25,689 nt of DNA from NCBI GenBank assembly GCA_964458015.1, contig CAYWGR010000072.1, positions 1 to 25,689 on the forward strand. The letters run 5' to 3'. Source of the DNA: CAYWGR01 sp964458015 (GTDB taxonomy: Bacteria; Planctomycetota; Planctomycetia; Pirellulales; Thermoguttaceae). Made by a program: the position numbers and the translations under genes. Positions 16,003 to 22,514 of this stretch are shown here, piece after piece (within the stretch, counting starts at the first letter, position 1; each line of letters starts with the position of its first letter). The notes beneath the pieces are model-generated. The model made no database searches. It saw only the letters and a program-made list of their open reading frames with translations, and was not told where the DNA came from.

Positions 16003-18053
16003 TGCAGCACCTTGGGGCGAACCAGATCAGTGTGTCGGCCGGGAGTGCCGGGGTCCAGGGGATGTTGCGGAACAGGCGGCGCCGGGGCGGCATTTTCCAG
16101 ATCGCTGATGATCCAATCGGGCATGGTTTGGTTTTCAAGCAGATCGGTCGGCGAGTTTTCGGCAGCGGTCTCTCCACCGGGTTGATGGGGTTTGTCTGCC
16201 CAGATCTCGCTCCGCAATTCAAGGGCAGAACGATCCAAAGGATCAAATTGGACCGACATTTCGATCAACCGCAGGGCGCGGTCCTTGTGTCCTTCGGCAT
16301 AGGCGGCTTCGGCCAATCGGAAATAGCGGCGGGCGATGGATCGTTTGCCGAAGGGGCTCATCTTTTCGGCATAGGTGCTTTGGCGTCGCAGGAATTCGCA
16401 CGCGCCCTGCTTGCCTTCCTTGCAACTCCCGGGCTCATAAACGATTCGTGGCGTGATCAGAACCAAGACTTCGTGGCGTTCGGTTGTTTCGGTGGTTTGG
16501 CGAAATGCAATTCCCACGACGGGCAAACTGCCGAAGAACGGGACTTGCGTGGTGGTGTTGGTCAGTTGCTCTTTGATGAGTCCGCCGATGATGACGGTAC
16601 AGCCGTCGCGAATCATGACGTTCGTCGTGACTTGGGTGATCCTTTTGTTGGGTAGCGTGAAATCGCCTTCCAGTATCACTTCGCCGTCCGAAAGTTCGGG
16701 ATGCACTTCCATGCGGATGATGCCGTCGCTGGAAATGAAGGGACGCAATCGGAGTTGGGCGCCGATGTCGAGGAACTCGACGCTTTGCGTCGAACTGGTT
16801 TCGGTAACGGTTTGGCTGATGTAACCTTTCTTTTCGCCGATTTGAATTTCCGCACGCTGCTTATTCAGCACCGTCAGGCGAGGATTGGCAACGACATTCG
16901 TGTCGCCGATTGATTCTAATGCGTTGAGAAACGCCCCCAGATTGCCGTCAAGGAAACCGAATTTCAGACCGCCGTCCAATTTGACGTCGGCAAGGGAGCT
17001 TGCAGGCGATCCAAGGCCGAATTTGATGTTGGGATTGTTCTTCAGCAATTGGAAATTGACGCCGAACTTGTTGGTGTCGTCAAGTTTCACGCTCAGGATC
17101 ATGGCTTCGATGGAAACCATCAAGGGCCGAACGTCGACCTCGGAGACGAGTTGGTCGATCTGGCTTAGCACCGCGCCATAGTCGCGGACGACGAGAACCT
17201 CGTTGCCCGAGAACTTGTCGCCGCCGGCGGTGGAGTCGTTGGTGCCGATGCCGCTTTCGGCGGGCGTGGAAATGCTGACGATGCCGATTTTGTCGGTCAA
17301 CAGAGGCGCGACCAGCGTTTTCAGTTCCGTGGCCGTGACATAATTCGTCCGGTAGACGCGCGTGGCGACGCGGTCAAGGCCTTGTTCAATGTTGTTGAAG
17401 TCGTCGGGCGTGCCGACGAAGATGTAATTGCCTTCGCGTCGCGAGACGAAACCCGTGGACTTGAGAATGGCTTGCAAGGCGCTGTCGATATCGACGCCGT
17501 TCAGGGAGGCGGAGACTTTGCCCTCGACATTCTTGCTGGCCAGGATGTTGAAATGTCCTTGTTCGCTTAGAAGATCGAGAACCTTGCGGATGTCTTCATC
17601 GTAGATGTGGATGCTTAGACGGCCGTCACCTTCGCCGTTGACGGATGCCCTGGGGCGCGGCGTGGGAATTTGTTCGAGCGTTGGCGATTGCTGTGCGTTG
17701 CCGGTGAGCCCTTTGCGCACTAGATCCATGACGGCGGGCAAGGCCCCTTTGTCTGTTTTGGGGGTGGCCTGCTGGGCGTAGAGCAAACCGGGTGCAACCA
17801 GGGTTGGGCTTTCGGCGATGGTTTTCTGAGCTGTTTCTTGAACAACCGCGGATATGGGAGCCGAAGGCTGTGGCGGAGCTTCCTTCTTGGAAGGTTGCTT
17901 TTCTTTATCCAGATGGACCACGGCTGCGAGATCGTTTGTCTTTGCGGCCGGATCCAATGGAACGCTATTGGCCGACATGCCCACGCAAATGGCTAACCCA
18001 ACGCCTACGAAGGCGAATACTCCGATCAATGTTAGACGGCCGGTGGTCTTCAT
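15999..18053 (-). CDS. gspD: Outer-membrane secretin (GspD/PilQ type) with C-terminal TPR-like extension
   Basis: 684 aa. It begins with a signal peptide (about residues 1-30), then a low-complexity linker to about 145. An STN/N0-type domain follows (RLSIHIYDEDIRKVLDLL, 145-215), then an N1-type domain (232-310, with an insertion near 262-283). The secretin core runs from about 310 to 540 and carries the signature VPFFGSLPVVGIAFRQ (504-519). Residues 541-684 follow the usual end of secretins. They hold a TPR-like helical pair (RRYFRLAEAAYAEGHKDRAL) and a proline-rich tail, possibly the site contacted by the TPR lipoprotein encoded next. The multimer forms the exit channel. GGAAG lies five bases before ATG 18053. 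Order pilM-N-O-P-secretin matches type IV pilus operons. Confidence 0.95.
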   Translation of the reverse strand: MKTTGRLTLIGVFAFVGVGLAICVGMSANSVPLDPAAKTNDLAAVVHLDKEKQPSKKEAPPQPSAPISAVVQETAQKTIAESPTLVAPGLLYAQQATPKTDKGALPAVMDLVRKGLTGNAQQSPTLEQIPTPRPRASVNGEGDGRLSIHIYDEDIRKVLDLLSEQGHFNILASKNVEGKVSASLNGVDIDSALQAILKSTGFVSRREGNYIFVGTPDDFNNIEQGLDRVATRVYRTNYVTATELKTLVAPLLTDKIGIVSISTPAESGIGTNDSTAGGDKFSGNEVLVVRDYGAVLSQIDQLVSEVDVRPLMVSIEAMILSVKLDDTNKFGVNFQLLKNNPNIKFGLGSPASSLADVKLDGGLKFGFLDGNLGAFLNALESIGDTNVVANPRLTVLNKQRAEIQIGEKKGYISQTVTETSSTQSVEFLDIGAQLRLRPFISSDGIIRMEVHPELSDGEVILEGDFTLPNKRITQVTTNVMIRDGCTVIIGGLIKEQLTNTTTQVPFFGSLPVVGIAFRQTTETTERHEVLVLITPRIVYEPGSCKEGKQGACEFLRRQSTYAEKMSPFGKRSIARRYFRLAEAAYAEGHKDRALRLIEMSVQFDPLDRSALELRSEIWADKPHQPGGETAAENSPTDLLENQTMPDWIISDLENAAPAPPVPQHPLDPGTPGRHTDLVRPKVLQ

Positions 18054-18082
18054 GGGTCTTCCGTGACGCCAAAGAAGGATGA

Positions 18083-18138
18083 GATTAGGGACTAGAGATT
18101 AGGGACTAGGGGCTAGAGACTAGGGATTAGGGACTAGG
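18083..18138. repeat. Tandem 7-bp repeat (8 units), overlapping the end of the PilP-like gene
   Basis: Four 14-bp units, GATTAGGGACTAG(A/G) with one variant starting GGCTAGAG, i.e. eight heptamers of the form G-R-Y-T-A-G-R, run without gaps. The repeat fills the spacer before the secretin gene and extends 19 bases into the PilP-like frame (18120-18138), where it supplies the last residues, VPNP and part of LV, and the TAG stop. Confidence 0.85.
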
Positions 18139-18836
18139 TGTTTGTTTCGGGTTCCGGTCAACTCCATTTTTCCGCTCTTACCGGGTTCGGGAATGGATAG
18201 TTCATAGCGTTGGCCATCGGTTTCCAAGACGGCATGGCGCTGGGTTACTTCGACCAGTTGAAAAGTGATGCCGGCAATATCTTTTTGTTTTGTGGAAAGC
18301 GGTTGAATCGTTTGTCCCACCGCATAGGGTTTGCCGCTAATTTGTGCGATGCTACGTTGGGGGCCGACGATGGTGCCCGTGAGGACTAAGCCGGCTGCTT
18401 CGGGTGAAATCGTGGGCAGTTTCAGCTTGGCTTTTTCCTGAGACTTCGATTTGGCCTGCTGGACGGCGATGGGAGCAGTAAAAGGATCTCGCAGGATCGG
18501 GAGCCTGGCGGCGGGCTTTGTCCGCGGATCTTGATCGATCCACTGAGCCGTTTGCTGCCAGGACAGTTGTTTTGCGGATTCCTTTTTAACGGAAGCGTCT
18601 GGTGTTGCAGCCGGGGCAATTGGGGACGCGGCAACCGACATGGCGGGTGCCGTTGGCGTCGCACTCGAATTGACGGTTGCAGAGACCATGTTCTTGTTGC
18701 CCTTGGCGATCCATCCCCAAACCAGCGGCATCCAAAAATAGACTGCCACGAGTGTGGCCAATCCTAAGAAGGCGGCTTTCTTGGGGCTGGCGGAGGCTTC
18801 GCGTTTTATCTTTTTGCCTAGTTTTCCTATATTCAC
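18120..18836 (-). CDS. PilP/GspC-like inner-membrane protein linking to the secretin
   Basis: 238 aa with a GTG start. One membrane segment (about residues 21-43) follows a basic N-terminus, then an Ala/Pro/Ser-rich linker. A C-terminal beta domain (about 135-225) contains AGLVLTGTIVGPQRSIAQI, then GKPYAVGQTI. This resembles the HR domain of GspC and the core of PilP, where the protein contacts the secretin N0 domain. Position between PilO and the secretin supports this. PilP is normally a lipoprotein; this one is a membrane-anchored protein like GspC. The last residues and stop come from a tandem repeat, so the original C-terminus may have been altered. No ribosome binding site is visible; a hairpin ends eight bases before the start. 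Confidence 0.75.
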   Translation of the reverse strand: MNIGKLGKKIKREASASPKKAAFLGLATLVAVYFWMPLVWGWIAKGNKNMVSATVNSSATPTAPAMSVAASPIAPAATPDASVKKESAKQLSWQQTAQWIDQDPRTKPAARLPILRDPFTAPIAVQQAKSKSQEKAKLKLPTISPEAAGLVLTGTIVGPQRSIAQISGKPYAVGQTIQPLSTKQKDIAGITFQLVEVTQRHAVLETDGQRYELSIPEPGKSGKMELTGTRNKHLVPNP

Positions 18837-18843
18837 TTTTTAT

Positions 18844-18881
18844 TGCCACTTGAAGCGCAAATCATGCGCTCTTTCGTGGCA
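18844..18881. repeat. Two-part hairpin between the pilO-like and pilP-like genes
   Basis: TGCCAC (18844-18849) pairs with GTGGCA (18876-18881). Inside, AGCGCA (18854-18859) pairs with TGCGCT (18865-18870) over loop AATCA. The two stems are separated by 4- and 5-base internal loops. It lies seven bases upstream of the GTG start of the PilP-like gene, where a ribosome binding site would be expected. Confidence 0.55.
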
Positions 18882-18925
18882 CCTCCGTTTATCGGTTGAT
18901 TTATGTGTATTGCGTAATCGGAAAT

Positions 18926-19462
18926 CTAGGAATTATTGGAAAATACAACCAGGCTTACCTCGCACTCCGTATTTTTGCCATCTTGTGAAGGTCGTTCGAT
19001 TCGGAGGGAATCGACCCAAAGTGCCACGGGCAAGCTTTCAACCTGACGGATGAAGTTGAAAATCTCGGCAAAGGAGCCGGAGCATTTGATTGCGAGCGGA
19101 ATTTCGCGCAGTTTCTCGTGGAGAACAAACGGTTGCGGGTCGAATCGACTGACGGCCAGATGGGCGTCTTTGGCCAGGGAGTCGATGGTTCCGAAGAGTT
19201 TGGCGAGGTTTTTTTTCTTGGGAGCAGCGTTTTCCCATTGGGTTACGACGGTTTTGGTGCGATCCAGTTCCTTTTGAATTCCCAGCAGGGCGGCGGATTG
19301 GGTTGTGGATTGTGTTAGGAACGTACGTTTGGCGTCGATTTGCGACTGCATTTCCAGGATGGCCTTGCGACCGGGCATCCACACTATCGTCATATAGACG
19401 ACGGCAATCGCGGCCAGCGACAGGGTGACGATCCAACTGCTTTGTCGAAAGGCGGATGACAT
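18926..19462 (-). CDS. pilO: PilO-like inner-membrane alignment protein
   Basis: 178 aa. One N-terminal membrane segment (about residues 9-29, WIVTLSLAAIAVVYMTIVW) is followed by a coiled coil (about 33-80) and an alpha/beta C-terminal domain. The segment LAIKCSGSFAEIFNFIRQVESL fits the ferredoxin-like fold of PilO, in which the pattern ...G.Y..i..Fl..le.l... recurs. PilO pairs with PilN in the periplasm. Order after PilM and PilN and before the PilP-like gene confirms the call. Upstream of ATG 19462 no ribosome binding site is seen; the 106-base spacer holds a heptamer repeat. Confidence 0.85.
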   Translation of the reverse strand: MSSAFRQSSWIVTLSLAAIAVVYMTIVWMPGRKAILEMQSQIDAKRTFLTQSTTQSAALLGIQKELDRTKTVVTQWENAAPKKKNLAKLFGTIDSLAKDAHLAVSRFDPQPFVLHEKLREIPLAIKCSGSFAEIFNFIRQVESLPVALWVDSLRIERPSQDGKNTECEVSLVVFSNNS

Positions 19463-19470
19463 GGGCGATG

Positions 19471-19519
19471 GTTCAGGGGTTAGGGGTCAGGGTTCAGAGG
19501 TCAGAGGTCAGGGGGCAGA
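19471..19519. repeat. Tandem 7-bp repeat (7 units) upstream of the pilO-like gene
   Basis: Seven consecutive heptamers: GTTCAGG, GGTTAGG, GGTCAGG, GTTCAGA, GGTCAGA, GGTCAGG, GGGCAGA. The last base before the pilO-like start region is only eight bases away from ATG 19462, so the repeat occupies the leader of that gene. Its unit resembles the heptamer at 18083-18138. Confidence 0.85.
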
Positions 19520-19568
19520 GAAAAACGGTTTTGTTGCAAACGGCTGAAATAATACTTTTCACAATTCG

Positions 19569-20318
19569 CTATCGTTTGGTTTGGGCAACGGTTTCTTTCA
19601 TGGGTTGTGTGGGACCGCCGGGCTGGCCGTAGCCGGGTTGGACGGTCAGGATTGCGCGGAAATGGAGACCGCCGCCGAGTTTGTCGTTGTCGATGCGATT
19701 GATGCAATCGAGTTCTGCTTTTTCGAAAATTTCTTTTGCGTCCAGGTCGCCGATGTAACGGTGCAGGGGGGCGATTTCGTTGGCCGTTCCGACCAGGACG
19801 ATGGTGGTTTGCATGGGATTCAGTTTGTTCGAAAGATTCATAAGGTCGCGCGCGGCGGGCGGCAAGGCCTTGATGCGATCGGCTTCGGCCTTGGCGTCGG
19901 TCGGGGCTTTGGCGGGCTCGGGGGGCGTTCCGGGGGCTGGGGCAACCGGCGCGGGTTCGCGAAGAATTTGGATTTCCTGCAAGGTAATCGAGTCGGGCAG
20001 GGGGGCGATCAAAGCCGCGAGCAATTGAGAGCGGGGCCAGGGATTACGCAAGTAGGTATAAAGTTCCGCGTTTGCCTTGGCGGCTTCCAACTGTTTTTGG
20101 GCATTGGCCAAACGATTTTGCTGTTCGACGGCGGAATCGTAAACGGGGGTAATCATGGCCAAATCGCACTTGACGAATTGGCGACGATAATGCTGCACGA
20201 CGGCGGCCGTGACGACGAGGCCGACGATGGCGACGGCCACGAACGCCTGCCAGGGCTGCGACTGGCGCCGCTCGTGTTTTTCTCGATACTCAGAGGGTAG
20301 GAAATCTATGTCGTTCAT
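19569..20318 (-). CDS. pilN: PilN-like inner-membrane protein
   Basis: 249 aa from ATG 20318. This start places the conserved cytoplasmic motif IDFLPSEYREK at residues 4-14, equivalent to the INLLP motif by which PilN binds PilM. The longer frame to 20501 overlaps pilM and was rejected. A membrane segment (about 24-44) and a coiled coil follow. A Pro/Ala-rich insertion (about 135-160) splits the C-terminal ferredoxin-like domain (TTIVLVGTANEIAPLHRYIGDL). The start is one base after the pilM stop, so translation is probably coupled. PilN and PilO form the periplasmic alignment heterodimer. Confidence 0.9.
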   Translation of the reverse strand: MNDIDFLPSEYREKHERRQSQPWQAFVAVAIVGLVVTAAVVQHYRRQFVKCDLAMITPVYDSAVEQQNRLANAQKQLEAAKANAELYTYLRNPWPRSQLLAALIAPLPDSITLQEIQILREPAPVAPAPGTPPEPAKAPTDAKAEADRIKALPPAARDLMNLSNKLNPMQTTIVLVGTANEIAPLHRYIGDLDAKEIFEKAELDCINRIDNDKLGGGLHFRAILTVQPGYGQPGGPTQPMKETVAQTKR

Positions 20319-20319
20319 G

Positions 20320-21375
20320 TTATTTCGTTTCTCGCAGCGCCAAGCCGGCGGCCACGTCCCATTGGCTTGCTCGGCCGGCGGCCGTTGCTTTTTCAAACGG
20401 GCGCAAGGGGTTGCCGGTTTCGCAAGGGATATCGAGATGCGTGCCCAGCCATTCGGAGAGCGCGTCGGAAGCTTCGCCGCCGCCGAGGATGATTTGGGCA
20501 AGCGGCTGGCCGCGAAATGTGACGCTATAGTAACGCAGGCACAGGGATAATTCGTGCGTTAGTTTGTCGAGGACGGGTCTTACCGACTCGGTGATGCTCC
20601 GGGCGATTTCGGGATCGCGTTGATCGGCGCGTCGGTCGCCGTTGTGCCGGCGCAAGGCCGCGGCGTCGGCCGGCGTCATCTTCAGATTGCGAGCGACGGC
20701 TTCATCGAAATGTCGTCCGCCGATGTCGATGTATTTGATGAACATGGTATCGGAGCCGCGCGAGATGACGGCCATTGTATTCGAAGCGCCCACGTTGACC
20801 ATCATCATTCTTCGCTGCTGGTCTTCGTCGCGTCGGAACTGCCGGATGTAGCATCGCAAGACGGCGGTCGGTTCCACGTCGATGGCGACGGCGCGAAGTC
20901 CGGCCCTTTCGGCCACTCCGAGCAGGCGGTCGATCGAGGGTTTGTGGCAAGCCAAGAGAATGACTTCGCGGCGAACGGTGTCGCCTTGTTTCACGTCGTC
21001 GGCCTCGATGAAGCGGAATTCAGCCTCTTCGCTGGCAAAGGGCAAGCGGCCGGCGGCCTCGAATTGCACGATTTTTTTCAGTTCATCGCCCGAGGCTTGG
21101 GCCACGCGAATGTTCTGGGCGAAAAGACTGCCGGCGCCCAGGCAGAGGACGGCGTCGCGACCACGGAAGTTGCGTCCTTCGCGGGCGTGATGGATTGCAT
21201 CGATGACTCGCTCATCCTGGCGGTCGGCGTTGGCGGCCGGTTCGGCGGGTAAATCCCAGCGGGCCGCGTCGTGGATCGTCGTTCGCGCGGCATCGAATTG
21301 CAGCAGTTTTACCGATCGGCTACCGATGTCGAGGCCGATGGGGCTGCAACGATGGCTGGGGAGGATATTGACCAT
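20320..21375 (-). CDS. pilM: PilM, actin-like ATPase of the alignment complex
   Basis: 351 aa, the usual length for PilM. The actin-fold phosphate-1 motif IGLDIGSRSVKLLQF lies at residues 13-27. The phosphate-2 region, MMMVNVGASNTMAVI followed by IDIGG, and an adenosine-type motif, AQIILGGGEASDAL, are also present, so the ATP site looks complete. The middle contains the SHS2-like insert that identifies PilM among FtsA-like proteins. It acts at the cytoplasmic face and binds the PilN N-terminal motif. It is the first of the pilM-N-O-P-secretin block. The 160-base spacer upstream has one hairpin and a poor TATAGA box, but no confident promoter. Confidence 0.93.
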   Translation of the reverse strand: MVNILPSHRCSPIGLDIGSRSVKLLQFDAARTTIHDAARWDLPAEPAANADRQDERVIDAIHHAREGRNFRGRDAVLCLGAGSLFAQNIRVAQASGDELKKIVQFEAAGRLPFASEEAEFRFIEADDVKQGDTVRREVILLACHKPSIDRLLGVAERAGLRAVAIDVEPTAVLRCYIRQFRRDEDQQRRMMMVNVGASNTMAVISRGSDTMFIKYIDIGGRHFDEAVARNLKMTPADAAALRRHNGDRRADQRDPEIARSITESVRPVLDKLTHELSLCLRYYSVTFRGQPLAQIILGGGEASDALSEWLGTHLDIPCETGNPLRPFEKATAAGRASQWDVAAGLALRETK

Positions 21376-21408
21376 AGGTGTCGTCTCTATACGTAATTGC
21401 TGGATGGT

Positions 21409-21425
21409 GCAGGCGAGCTGCCTGC
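21409..21425. repeat. Short palindrome upstream of pilM
   Basis: GCAGGC (21409-21414) and GCCTGC (21420-21425) flank GAGCT. It lies in the 160-base spacer between the GspH-like gene and pilM, 34 bases before the pilM start. It may be a dispersed palindrome or a weak operon-internal terminator; there is no T-run directly after it on the minus strand. Confidence 0.4.
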
Positions 21426-21535
21426 TCCACAGCTTTTATTGATGTCTAGGTTGATGCTGATCTGTTAGGCGACATTTTTTGCCGTTTTTCAGCCTCCCGA
21501 TGGTCGGCTTCGGTTCATTGGCTATCCTGGATGTG

Positions 21536-22132
21536 CTAATTTGTTATTTGCGTGATTTCCGAGGGCGGACCGGTGCTTGCGTAGTCGCCTAGTTCCGCCA
21601 ATCCTGTTACGGGATTCACGACGATGGTTATGTATTTTTTGTTGTCACCGCTACCGGCCATGAGCCAGATCGTTGTCGGATCGCCGCTGGTGGTTTGGCC
21701 CAGGGGGCCGAACTCGATCGAGGCGGCTGTTTCCGAAGTCGTGCCGATCGTGGCAGCGCCGGCCAATCGGACGGTTGGCCCGACGTGCGGGATGTCATCT
21801 AAATCCAGGAACTGTTGCTCGGCGGTATCGCTTGACAAAGCGAACGGCGTTTTGGGCAATTTCGCGAGCGTTGAGCTTGTACCGCTATGTTTTAATGCAA
21901 ACCTGTTTCCGTTTATATCAAAGGTAATACTGTATTTGCTATTGTTCGCAACGGCCAAACTTCGTGCGTAGGCCAGATGCGAGGAAACGATCTCGGCCGT
22001 GGATCGAAGTTGGTCGTAGACGGCCGGTTGCGAACTAGGCAAGACAATGGCCACGAGGATGCCGATAATCGCCACCACCAGCAGCAATTCGATCAAGGTG
22101 AATCCGGCGGATGCGGGAGGGCGGCGCGGCAT
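21536..22132 (-). CDS. gspH: GspH-type pseudopilin
   Basis: 198 aa. The prepilin signal ASAG/FTLIELLLVVAIIGIL is complete: Gly at -1, Phe at +1 and Glu at +5, followed by a hydrophobic helix. The first-domain pattern AEIVSSHLAYARSLAVANNSKY is that of GspH/FimT, a minor pseudopilin of the pseudopilus tip. It should be cut and methylated by a prepilin peptidase, which is not in this window. It starts 12 bases after the stop of the small coiled-coil gene and has no clear ribosome binding site, so reinitiation is likely. Confidence 0.88.
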   Translation of the reverse strand: MPRRPPASAGFTLIELLLVVAIIGILVAIVLPSSQPAVYDQLRSTAEIVSSHLAYARSLAVANNSKYSITFDINGNRFALKHSGTSSTLAKLPKTPFALSSDTAEQQFLDLDDIPHVGPTVRLAGAATIGTTSETAASIEFGPLGQTTSGDPTTIWLMAGSGDNKKYITIVVNPVTGLAELGDYASTGPPSEITQITN

Positions 22133-22144
22133 GGGAGCTTGTGG

Positions 22145-22387
22145 TCAATTCTTGGGCAATTCGGTGACAATCACTTTCACTTGCCCCGACTTGAGCAAGG
22201 CATTTTGCTCCTTGAGCAATGTTTTAATGTCTTCAAGTTGCGCAATCATATCCTCGCGCTGTTGCACGGGGTTGGCAATGGTGGGGCGCGGCGCGCTGTT
22301 TTGGGCGGCGCCCGTCTGATAAAAGCTTAGCACGCAATAAAAAAGGACATTGGCGGTGAGCAAGAGGGCGAAGCTGCTTTTTCGCAT
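22145..22387 (-). CDS. Small exported or membrane-anchored coiled-coil protein, unknown
   Basis: 80 aa. A hydrophobic N-terminus (about residues 5-25, SFALLLTANVLFYCVLSFYQ) serves as an anchor or signal peptide. A short linker is followed by a heptad-like helix, EDMIAQLEDIKTLLKEQNALL, and a beta-like end, GQVKVIVTELPKN. GAGGA lies eight bases before ATG 22387, one of the better ribosome binding sites of the locus. It is placed between the GspK-like and GspH-like genes, 12 bases before the latter, so it is very probably part of the pseudopilus operon. I do not recognise the family. Confidence 0.75.
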   Translation of the reverse strand: MRKSSFALLLTANVLFYCVLSFYQTGAAQNSAPRPTIANPVQQREDMIAQLEDIKTLLKEQNALLKSGQVKVIVTELPKN

Positions 22388-22514
22388 GTTTTGGATCCTC
22401 GGAAATTAAATGACCTTGTGCAGGAATGACGAAACTGAGATGACGAACGTCGAAAACCAGAGGCGTTCTACATTCTTTTTGATATCGGGATTTCAGCGGT
22501 TGGCATTCGCTGTA

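Noticed and set aside
18083..18138. CRISPR array or telomere-type sequence at the heptamer repeats
   Set aside because: The units are contiguous 7-mers with no spacers and no cas genes nearby; the arrays are internal and short.
20620..21252. Plus-strand open frame of 210 codons within pilM
   Set aside because: Antisense of a well-conserved pilM; no initiation signal and no recognisable fold.
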